Assembly: GCA_046760445.1 (NCBI GenBank)
Contig: JBHIEE010000083.1
Span: 1 to 13,358 of the forward strand
Direction of reading: 5' to 3'
From: JBHIEE01 sp046760445
Lineage (GTDB): Bacteria; Acidobacteriota; Aminicenantia; JdFR-78
DNA length: 13,358 nucleotides
The notes below the pieces were generated by a model. That model had not been told where the DNA came from, made no database searches, and was given only the letters and a program-made list of their open reading frames with translations. Both the position numbers and the translations under genes were made by a program. Shown piece after piece: positions 4,748 through 11,208 of the stretch. Each line of letters starts with the position of its first letter. Within the stretch, counting starts at the first letter, position 1.

Positions 4748-6130
4748 ATGATGTTTAAAATTCTAATCATTGATGATGAAAAAAGTATTAGGGATATTTT
4801 TTCTTTAATGTTAAAGGAAAAGGGCTATTTAGTTGAAACCGCAGAAGAAGGAGAAGAAGGAATAAATAAGGCTCAGAGATTTATTCCTGATATAATCCTT
4901 TTAGATATGAATTTGCCTGATATCTCTGGCATAGATGTACTCTCAGAGATAAAAAAATCTCTACCTCAAACAGAAGTAATTATCATGACTGCTTATGGTA
5001 GTGTGAAAAATGCTGTTGAGGCTACCAAATTAGGAGCTTATGATTATTTAGAGAAACCAGTGGATAATGAGGAATTATTGCTCATTATTTCTCGAGCCTT
5101 GGAAGTTAAAAGGTTGACAAGGCAAGTGGAAGAATTGAAGTCGGAACTTTCTGCTCGTTATCATTTCTCAAATATTATTGGAACGAGCGGTAAGATGAAT
5201 TCCGTCTTTCAGTTAATGGAAAAAATAGCCAAAGTTGATGGAACGGTGTTGATTACAGGAGAAAGTGGGACAGGCAAAGAATTGGTTGCCCGAGCAATTC
5301 ATTTTAACAGCCCAAGAAAAGATAGCCCTTTTGTAGTGGTTAATTGTGGGGCTGTTCCTAAGGATCTAATTGAGTCCGAGTTTTTTGGCCATATAAAAGG
5401 AGCTTTTACTGATGCCAAGACAGAGAAAACAGGGAAGTTTGAATTGGCTCATGAAGGAACAATTTTTTTAGATGAAGTGGGAGAACTTTCGCAGGAGGCA
5501 CAGGTTAAACTTCTCCGTGCTTTGGGAGAGAAAGAAATTGTTAAAGTAGGCGGAACTAAAACCATACCAATAGATGTAAGGGTTATTGCTGCGACTAACA
5601 AAAATTTGGAAGAGGAAGTGAAAAAAGGAAATTTCAGGGAGGATTTATACTGGCGATTAGCTGTTCTTTCTATTCATCTTCCTTCCCTAAGGGAAAGGAA
5701 AGAGGATATTCCTCTTTTATGTGAACATTTTATTAGAAAATACAATCAGGAATTGAACAAGGAAATCAAAGGTGTTTTCAATAGGGCTTTAGATTATTTG
5801 AAGAGTTATTCCTGGCCAGGAAATGTCCGAGAATTGGAGAGTGTAATCTATGAAGCAATGGTTCTGAGTGATAGTCAATTGATAGGAGATAAAAATCTTC
5901 CATTGAGAATAAAAGGAATTGATATGGAAAAAGAAAATATTTTATTTAATTCTGAAAAACCTTTAAATGAAACAGTTCAAAATATAACTGAAAAAGTTGA
6001 GAAAAGAATGATTAAGAAGGCTCTATTGGAAGCAGGGGGAAACAAAACAAAAGCCGCTCAAAAATTGGGTATCAGCCGCAAAACTCTCTTTAACAAAATG
6101 ACTCGGTATAATATTCGATATCCAGAATGA
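4748..6130 (+). CDS. NtrC-family sigma-54-dependent response regulator
   Basis: 460 residues in three domains. Receiver, about 1-125: acidic D9, D10, phospho-acceptor D53 in LLDMNLP, T81 and K103. AAA+ activator domain, about 142-375: Walker A GESGTGKE (171-178), the sigma-54 contact loop GAFTDA (218-223, canonical GAFTGA), Walker B GTIFLDEVGE (237-246), arginine-finger region REDLYWRL, and WPGNVREL (356-363). C-terminal Fis-type HTH, about 418-452, in KAAQKLGISRKTLFNKM. It should hydrolyse ATP to open sigma-54 promoters when phosphorylated, presumably by the kinase at 2797-4044. Two in-frame ATGs (4748, 4751) are possible starts; neither has a clear Shine-Dalgarno. The only good sigma-54 promoter in the window is the one of the NEW3 gene. 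The REP/RAYT block separates it from its kinase. Confidence 0.95.
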   Translation: MMFKILIIDDEKSIRDIFSLMLKEKGYLVETAEEGEEGINKAQRFIPDIILLDMNLPDISGIDVLSEIKKSLPQTEVIIMTAYGSVKNAVEATKLGAYDYLEKPVDNEELLLIISRALEVKRLTRQVEELKSELSARYHFSNIIGTSGKMNSVFQLMEKIAKVDGTVLITGESGTGKELVARAIHFNSPRKDSPFVVVNCGAVPKDLIESEFFGHIKGAFTDAKTEKTGKFELAHEGTIFLDEVGELSQEAQVKLLRALGEKEIVKVGGTKTIPIDVRVIAATNKNLEEEVKKGNFREDLYWRLAVLSIHLPSLRERKEDIPLLCEHFIRKYNQELNKEIKGVFNRALDYLKSYSWPGNVRELESVIYEAMVLSDSQLIGDKNLPLRIKGIDMEKENILFNSEKPLNETVQNITEKVEKRMIKKALLEAGGNKTKAAQKLGISRKTLFNKMTRYNIRYPE

Positions 6131-6147
6131 TTTTCTTAATTTCTTTC

Positions 6148-6176
6148 TTGACGAGTTCCTTAAAGTCTAATATAAA
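6148..6176 (+). promoter_or_regulatory. Strong sigma-70-like promoter, near-leaderless
   Basis: TTGACG (6148-6153), 17 bases, TATAAA (6171-6176): five of six matches in each hexamer at ideal spacing. Transcription should begin around 6182-6185, and the ATG of the glycosyltransferase is at 6185, so the mRNA would have little or no leader. No Shine-Dalgarno is present, in agreement. Confidence 0.6.
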
Positions 6177-6184
6177 ACAAATTA

Positions 6185-8560
6185 ATGAGCAAAAGAGCAT
6201 TTTTACTAAGAGTTGGATTAGAGGTTATTTTTTCTCTCATTTTCTCTTTTGGTATTTTATTTTATTATCAAATCCCTTCCTTTACTATACTTAATCATTT
6301 TCCTGAATTTTCAATTCGTTCCTTAATTTTTTGCTTTATTTCTTGTCTGGCTGTTATTTTTCTTATCTGGATCTTATATTCCCGATTGATTTCAAGAATC
6401 TCAGGGATTAATTACCATATTGTTCTTCAGCAGGATATATTGACTTATTTTCCAGTGGTTTTTTTATTATTGATTCCATTTACTCTTAATTATTATTTAA
6501 TTTCTGAAGATTTCCTTTCCAGAATAAAATTTTTCTTTATTTTGGTTATTGGAAGTATCTTGTATCTGAAACTTATTCAATTTGTTGATTTTTTTCATCA
6601 AAAAGGGGTCAGTTTTAAGAAAATAATAAATAAATTTTACTCTCTATCTCTTAGAAAAAAACTTTTTATTCTTTTTGCCTTCTCTTTTTTAATTTATCTT
6701 TCAGCTACTGGAATACTTATTTCGAATGGGATTCACTTTTCTGGAGATGAACCCCATTACCTTCTTATTTCTCACAGCCTATTAAAGGATAAAGACATTA
6801 ATATGGCTAATAATTATGGTGAAAAAGATTATTTAAATTATATGCCTCCCAAGACAAGAATAAGAACTCATGGTCGTTTTGGAATTAAAGGAACTAATTA
6901 TGTTTACTCAATTCATCTTCCCGGCATATCTGTGGTTGTTTTACCTCTTTATGCGTTAGGGCTTATCTTTAAAGGAAAATGGTTAATCTTGATATTAAGA
7001 GGAGGAATAGGAATATTTGGTGCTCTTTTAGGACTCCAGCTCTATCTATTCTTTTTAGAACACTGGCGAGAAGAAAAAAAATCAATATTAATCTGGTTAA
7101 TTTTTTCTTTTACTTCTCCTATTCTTTTTTACTCCATTCATATTTACCCTGAAATTATAGTAGCTCTTTTTTCATTTTATATTTTTAGAACAGTTTATTC
7201 TAAAAAACCAATCTCTGATCTGAAACTAATTCTTCTTGGAGGATTACTTTCTTCTTTTGTCTGGTTTGGGGTGAAATATAATTTGATTTTTTCTCTAATA
7301 ATTATTTTTAGTCTCTATTATTTATTTAAAAATCATCGGATAGGATGGAAGATCATCTATTTTTTAATATTTCCTTTTATTTCTTATTTCCTTTTCTTCC
7401 GGTTTTTATACTCTATGTATGGCACTTTTTCTTTCCTATCAGTTTATGAAGGAGTTATTTCTGGAGAGCAAGTCAAAGCTTATTATAAAATGTTATTCAC
7501 TGATGTGCCTTTATCTAAAAGAATTGAAACATTTTTAAATTATTTTCTGGATCAAAGAGATGGATTACTTTTTTATTCACCCGTCTACCTCTTTTCCTTC
7601 CTGGGAGTAATTGAGCTTTTGCGGAAAAAGAAAGGATTAGCCCTATGGTTAATATTTATCTCTTTACCTTATATTTTGAGTTATGCTTTTCTGACGCAGA
7701 GAGGAGGATATGTCCCGCAGGCCAGGCCCTTAATTCCTATTTTCTGGGCAGGAGGCATTTTTTTAGGCAGCTTTTTAATGTATAATCGAAAGAAATTCTT
7801 CTCATTTTTAACCTATTTCTGTCTATTCTTAAGTTTATCGAGTGTCTTATTCTTGTTGAAAGATCCTCGTTCTCTTTATCAACCCACTACCCATGAGATC
7901 ACTACTCGAGCTGGCCGATTGTTTCTCGATTTCAGCAGTCTCCACTTTTCTCTTCCTTCTTACTTGCCCTCATTTATTAAAATGGACAATTCCAAATACT
8001 GGCCTAATTACTTCTGGCTGGCATTTATTTTATTTTTTATAGTCATTTATATTTTCTGGAAAAAGAAATTCTTGTCCCGCCAGGGATTTTTGTTTCATTC
8101 ATTAGTAGTTTGCTTGATTGTTAGTTTTTTATTTTTTCTTAGAGTGTTGTACCCAAGAATTATTCTTTATGATACTCAAGTGTGGGATTACTCCAATGGT
8201 CAAAAAATAGCTTTTCATTCCTTGAGGAGAGACGCCAAGTTGTCTTCCTCAGGAAGATTTTATCTTCATCAAGAACAAAAATATCGCTTTATTTTTACTT
8301 CAAGGAAGAAATTAGAAAAGATAAAATTTTCTTTTGGATCAGATATTGGTCAATATCAAGTAAAATTATCTCTTTTTGATTTATCTTTGTTTGAAAATAA
8401 AATTGAAAGAGAAAACAAGGAAATAATTTATCGAGATGTTCCCTTTTATAAATATAAATTTTTCTATTTATATTTAGTTGATCTGAAACTTGATAAACTT
8501 TCTGACGAACCGATGGGAAAGTATCCTTTCTATTTCCATCTTTTACCTTTAAGAGAATGA
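6185..8560 (+). CDS. Multi-pass GT-C family membrane glycosyltransferase (PMT/ArnT-like)
   Basis: 791 residues with about a dozen or more hydrophobic membrane segments spread over residues 8-670 and a non-membrane, lysine-rich beta domain at the C-terminus (about 675-791). After a long N-terminal membrane region, the first conserved extracytoplasmic loop carries GDEPHY (187-192), with D188-E189 as the likely acidic catalytic motif of the PMT/ArnT (GT-C) fold. A loop with basic residues follows (KTRIRTHGRFGIKG). Such enzymes move a sugar from a polyprenyl-phosphate carrier to a lipid, glycan or protein on the outer face of the membrane; donor and acceptor cannot be told here. A near-leaderless promoter lies directly upstream. 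Its last 31 bases overlap the end of tsaD on the other strand. Codons are very T-rich because of the membrane content. Confidence 0.75.
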   Translation: MSKRAFLLRVGLEVIFSLIFSFGILFYYQIPSFTILNHFPEFSIRSLIFCFISCLAVIFLIWILYSRLISRISGINYHIVLQQDILTYFPVVFLLLIPFTLNYYLISEDFLSRIKFFFILVIGSILYLKLIQFVDFFHQKGVSFKKIINKFYSLSLRKKLFILFAFSFLIYLSATGILISNGIHFSGDEPHYLLISHSLLKDKDINMANNYGEKDYLNYMPPKTRIRTHGRFGIKGTNYVYSIHLPGISVVVLPLYALGLIFKGKWLILILRGGIGIFGALLGLQLYLFFLEHWREEKKSILIWLIFSFTSPILFYSIHIYPEIIVALFSFYIFRTVYSKKPISDLKLILLGGLLSSFVWFGVKYNLIFSLIIIFSLYYLFKNHRIGWKIIYFLIFPFISYFLFFRFLYSMYGTFSFLSVYEGVISGEQVKAYYKMLFTDVPLSKRIETFLNYFLDQRDGLLFYSPVYLFSFLGVIELLRKKKGLALWLIFISLPYILSYAFLTQRGGYVPQARPLIPIFWAGGIFLGSFLMYNRKKFFSFLTYFCLFLSLSSVLFLLKDPRSLYQPTTHEITTRAGRLFLDFSSLHFSLPSYLPSFIKMDNSKYWPNYFWLAFILFFIVIYIFWKKKFLSRQGFLFHSLVVCLIVSFLFFLRVLYPRIILYDTQVWDYSNGQKIAFHSLRRDAKLSSSGRFYLHQEQKYRFIFTSRKKLEKIKFSFGSDIGQYQVKLSLFDLSLFENKIERENKEIIYRDVPFYKYKFFYLYLVDLKLDKLSDEPMGKYPFYFHLLPLRE

Positions 8561-9552
8561 ATTCTGGGATAAGCATCTAAATCCAGGGGTAAATCTTTTT
8601 TTATCAAATAGTTTTGATAGCCTAAAGCAGCAACCATGGCTGCGTTGTCAGAACAAAGTTTAGGGGAAGGGATAAATAATTGAAGATTTTGTTTTGAAGA
8701 AAAAGCTTGAAAATTTTTCCTGAGTGCTCTATTTCTGGCTACTCCGCCACAGATAATTAATGAGCGCGGTTGGTATACCCTTAAAGCGCGAGTAACATTT
8801 TTTAGTAGAGAATTTATTATTCCCTGTTGAAAACTGGCTAAAAAGTCATAAATCAGAGGACTCTCCTGGGTTATTTTTAATTGTTTGATATATTTTAAAG
8901 CTGCTGTCTTTAAACCGCTGAAACTAAAATCGAGACTTTCATCACTCATTTTAGGTAAAGAAAATTTAAATTTTTTAGTTTCTCCTTTTTCAGACAGTTT
9001 ATCTATAATCGGTCCACCTGGATAACCTATTTCCAAGAATTTTGCTATTTTATCTAAAGCTTCTCCAGCCGCATCATCTCTTGTTTTCCCAATGAGTTGG
9101 TAAGTGAGTTTTTTAGGTATAAAGAAAAGGCTGGTGTGGCCGCCAGAAACCACCAGGGCTAATACTGGTAATAAGATATCATTGTATTCCAGAAAAGCAG
9201 CTTCTATATGAGCCTGAAGGTGATCAACGCCGATTAGAGGCTTCTGAAAATGATAAGCCAAACCTTTGGCAAAGGAGAGACCAACCAATAAAGACCCGAT
9301 TAATCCAGGTCCCTGAGTAACAGCGAAAACATCTATTTGGTTCAATTTTATTCCTGCTCGAGATAAACTTTCTTCGACAATCCAGTTGATTGTTTTGATA
9401 TGCTGACGCGAGGCAAGCTCTGGGACAACTCCCCCATAAGGAGCATGGAGTTCATCCTGGGATAAAACAATGTTAGACAAGATTTCGTGGCCGTCTTTTA
9501 AAACTGCAGCTGCTGTTTCATCACAAGAAGTTTCTATGCCTAAAATAAACAT
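8530..9552 (-). CDS. tsaD: tRNA N6-threonylcarbamoyladenosine transferase subunit TsaD
   Basis: 340 residues, normal for bacterial TsaD (Kae1/Gcp family, ASKHA fold). It transfers threonylcarbamoyl from TC-AMP to A37 of ANN-decoding tRNAs in the cytosol, with TsaB and TsaE, neither of which is in this window. Visible signatures are the N-terminal LGIETSCDET, GGVVPELASRQH (40-51), metal ligands H111 and H115 in VDHLQAHIEAAF, SGGHTSL (136-142), FSFSGLKTA, GGVARN and the C-terminal SDNAAM containing the third metal ligand. The start is ATG 9552; AGGA six bases before it belongs to the last unit of a heptamer array, so the repeat appears to provide the ribosome-binding site. It converges on the glycosyltransferase gene with a 31-base tail overlap, and no terminator is visible between them. 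Confidence 0.97.
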   Translation of the reverse strand: MFILGIETSCDETAAAVLKDGHEILSNIVLSQDELHAPYGGVVPELASRQHIKTINWIVEESLSRAGIKLNQIDVFAVTQGPGLIGSLLVGLSFAKGLAYHFQKPLIGVDHLQAHIEAAFLEYNDILLPVLALVVSGGHTSLFFIPKKLTYQLIGKTRDDAAGEALDKIAKFLEIGYPGGPIIDKLSEKGETKKFKFSLPKMSDESLDFSFSGLKTAALKYIKQLKITQESPLIYDFLASFQQGIINSLLKNVTRALRVYQPRSLIICGGVARNRALRKNFQAFSSKQNLQLFIPSPKLCSDNAAMVAALGYQNYLIKKDLPLDLDAYPRIHSLKGKRWK

Positions 9553-9554
9553 TT

Positions 9555-9617
9555 TAAATCCTAAATCCTAATTTCTAAATTCTAAACAATATCAAAATTC
9601 CAAATTCCAATGTTCAA
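9555..9617. repeat. Tandem heptamer array upstream of tsaD
   Basis: Nine 7-base units from 9555 to 9617, starting as TAAATCC TAAATCC, then TAATTTC, TAAATTC, drifting to ATTCCAA-type. On the minus strand the array ends within three bases of the tsaD ATG and supplies AGGA as a Shine-Dalgarno. The part at 9575-9596 is an inverted copy (20 of 22 bases) of 9983-10004 on the other side of the four-helix-bundle gene. Confidence 0.6.
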
Positions 9618-9620
9618 AAT

Positions 9621-9983
9621 TTACTTCATCTTTTCTAAAATAGCGCCAAAGATTTTCATAAGCTCAGTTGCTTCTTTAATCAATAATTGGTTTTTTTCTT
9701 TGCTAAGTTGTTCATCTGACTCAATAAGTTGTAGCCAATACCTACTCTCTTTGGATTCTTTTCGACAAATCTTAATTTTCATTATAAAATCTTTTTTGCT
9801 TAGAGCTTCATTTGCTTCGATATAATTTGCACCAATAGAGCCGGAAGATCTAATGAGTTGTTTCATTATTTCAATATTAGCTATTGTTTTGGGGAGTTTT
9901 TTTGTAAATTCTATCACTTCTTTAGCAAACTTTAGAGTTCGCTCTTCTAAATCATACTGTTTTGAATTTTGTATTTTAGTCAT
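9621..9983 (-). CDS. Four-helix-bundle protein (23S rRNA intervening-sequence family)
   Basis: 120 residues, normal for the four-helix-bundle/S23 IVS-protein family (pentamer-forming helical proteins first found inside 23S rRNA intervening sequences; cellular role uncertain). Signatures are QYDLEERTLKFAKEVIEF near the N-terminus, the conserved helix turn RSSGSIGANYIEANEA, then KKDFIMKIKICRKESKESRYWL. The protein is predicted to be entirely helical, with no membrane segment. The start at 9983 has no Shine-Dalgarno; the upstream heptamer array runs right up to the ATG and its rhythm seems to continue into the first codons, so the true start could be slightly downstream. The gene is flanked by inverted repeat arms (9575-9596 and 9983-10004). 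It lies between mtnA and tsaD on the same strand and is unrelated to either by known function. Confidence 0.85.
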   Translation of the reverse strand: MTKIQNSKQYDLEERTLKFAKEVIEFTKKLPKTIANIEIMKQLIRSSGSIGANYIEANEALSKKDFIMKIKICRKESKESRYWLQLIESDEQLSKEKNQLLIKEATELMKIFGAILEKMK

Positions 9984-10018
9984 TTGAGATTGTTTAGTAT
10001 TTAGGATTTAGTGCTTAG
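9984..10018. repeat. Tandem heptamer array upstream of the four-helix-bundle gene
   Basis: Units of 7 bases from 9984: TTGAGAT, then TGTTTAG, TATTTAG, GATTTAG and TGCTTAG at 9991, 9998, 10005 and 10012. On the minus strand the array ends at the ATG of the four-helix-bundle gene with no space left for a separate RBS. Bases 9983-10004 pair with 9575-9596. Confidence 0.6.
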
Positions 10019-10043
10019 AATTTTTAAATCCTCCTTAATTAGG

Positions 10044-11084
10044 TCATTTTTTGTCCTTATTTCTTAATTTTTTCAGGCTGTTTTGATATGGTTGTTTAGC
10101 TATGCCTTTTTCCGTAATTATCGCAGTAATATATTTAGCAGGAGTAACATCAAAAGCTGGATTTTCGACTCTGCTGCCCAAAGGAGCAATAGGTACTGAG
10201 TTAATTTCTAAAATTTCTTTTTCATCTCTCATTTCAATCTTGATTTTGTTTCCATCCGAAAGAGAGAAGTCAATGGTTGAAAGAGGCGCAGCAACATAAA
10301 ATGGGATGTTATGCTCTTTAGCTAAAACAGCCAGAGAATAAGTTCCAATTTTATTGGCTGTATCTCCATTGGCAGCAATTCTGTCTGCGCCCACAATAAC
10401 TAAAGAAATTTTTCCCTGTTTCATCATCCACCCAGCCATATTATCTGTGATGAGGACAAAGGGGATTCCTTCTCTTTTGAGTTCCCAAGCAGTAAGTCTT
10501 GCTCCCTGGAGGAATGGTCGGGTTTCATCAACATATACCATTATCTTTTTTCCTTGATTAAAAGCAGCTTTCACCACTCCTACAGCAGTGCCAAATCCTG
10601 CTGTTGCTAAGGCTCCAGCATTGCAATGGGTTAGAATTGTATTCCCGTCCTTAATCAGTTCTCTCCCAAAATAACCAATTTTTTTGTTAGTTTCAATATC
10701 TTCCTTTTCTATTAATAATGCTTCATCAATTATTTTTTTTCTTAATTCCTCATATTCTAAATCCTTATTTTGCTCAAAAAAAATAATCATTCTTTCTATT
10801 GCCCAGAATAAATTTCGAGCAGTGGGTCTTGTTCTTTCAAATGTTTGACAGATTTTATAAAATTCCTCCATGAAATTATTTTTATTTTTAATTTTTGAAA
10901 AACCCAGAGCTATTCCAAAAGCAGCTGCCACCCCAATAGCTGGTGCTCCACGGATAGCCATATTTTCTATTGCTTCAGCTACCTCTTCATAAGAAGTCAG
11001 ATTTAAATAGACTTCATCTAAAGGCAATTTTCTTTGGTCTATCATAATTACTTTCTCGTGATCCCATTTAATCGTTGGTAACAT
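10044..11084 (-). CDS. mtnA: S-methyl-5-thioribose-1-phosphate isomerase MtnA
   Basis: 346 residues, usual for bacterial MtnA (eIF-2B alpha-like isomerase family). It converts methylthioribose-1-phosphate to methylthioribulose-1-phosphate in methionine salvage; in some bacteria MtnA-type enzymes act in the related 5-deoxyribose/DHAP shunt. Signatures are RGAPAIGVAAAFG (45-57), RPTARNLFWA, the catalytic C154 in THCNAGALAT, the catalytic D234 in GADRIAANGDTANKIGTY, and VENPAFDVTP near the C-terminus. The 80-residue spacing between Cys and Asp equals that of the Bacillus subtilis enzyme (C160, D240). The start is ATG 11084 with GGGAGAGG just upstream. No other methionine-salvage gene lies in the window. 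An octamer array fills the gap to lepA. Confidence 0.95.
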   Translation of the reverse strand: MLPTIKWDHEKVIMIDQRKLPLDEVYLNLTSYEEVAEAIENMAIRGAPAIGVAAAFGIALGFSKIKNKNNFMEEFYKICQTFERTRPTARNLFWAIERMIIFFEQNKDLEYEELRKKIIDEALLIEKEDIETNKKIGYFGRELIKDGNTILTHCNAGALATAGFGTAVGVVKAAFNQGKKIMVYVDETRPFLQGARLTAWELKREGIPFVLITDNMAGWMMKQGKISLVIVGADRIAANGDTANKIGTYSLAVLAKEHNIPFYVAAPLSTIDFSLSDGNKIKIEMRDEKEILEINSVPIAPLGSRVENPAFDVTPAKYITAIITEKGIAKQPYQNSLKKLRNKDKK

Positions 11085-11098
11085 CTTCCTCTCCCAAA

Positions 11099-11208
11099 AA
11101 CTAACTAACCAACCAGGTTATTGGGTTATTAGGTTACTGGGTTGTTAGGTCATTCCCAATCCCCCATTCACCCACTCACCCAATAACCCAATCACCCATT
11201 CACCTATA
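11099..11208. repeat. Octamer tandem array in two opposed halves between lepA and mtnA
   Basis: 8-base units from 11099: AACTAACT, AACCAACC, then five RGGTTATT-like units (11115-11154), a short break at 11155-11160, then six CACCCAAT-like units (11161-11208). The second half is the same motif in reverse (AATAACCC is the complement of GGGTTATT), so the array can fold into one long imperfect hairpin. The lepA stop codon (11204-11206) lies in the last unit; the other end reaches the mtnA RBS. Confidence 0.65.

Noticed and set aside
7419..7434. TGGCAC on the plus strand as a second sigma-54 promoter
   Set aside because: No GC dinucleotide at the required 10-base distance, and it lies inside the glycosyltransferase gene.
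8530..8560. Tail overlap of glycosyltransferase and tsaD as antisense regulation
   Set aside because: A 31-base convergent overlap is common in compact genomes; nothing else suggests regulation.
8182..8576. Frames overlapping the 3' end of the glycosyltransferase on both strands
   Set aside because: Low-complexity K/I/F-rich products opposite or inside a clear gene, without motifs.
9610..9825. Plus-strand frame opposite the four-helix-bundle gene
   Set aside because: No recognisable protein; the minus strand encodes a clear family member.
10102..10557. Two plus-strand frames opposite mtnA
   Set aside because: Shadows of a highly conserved minus-strand gene.
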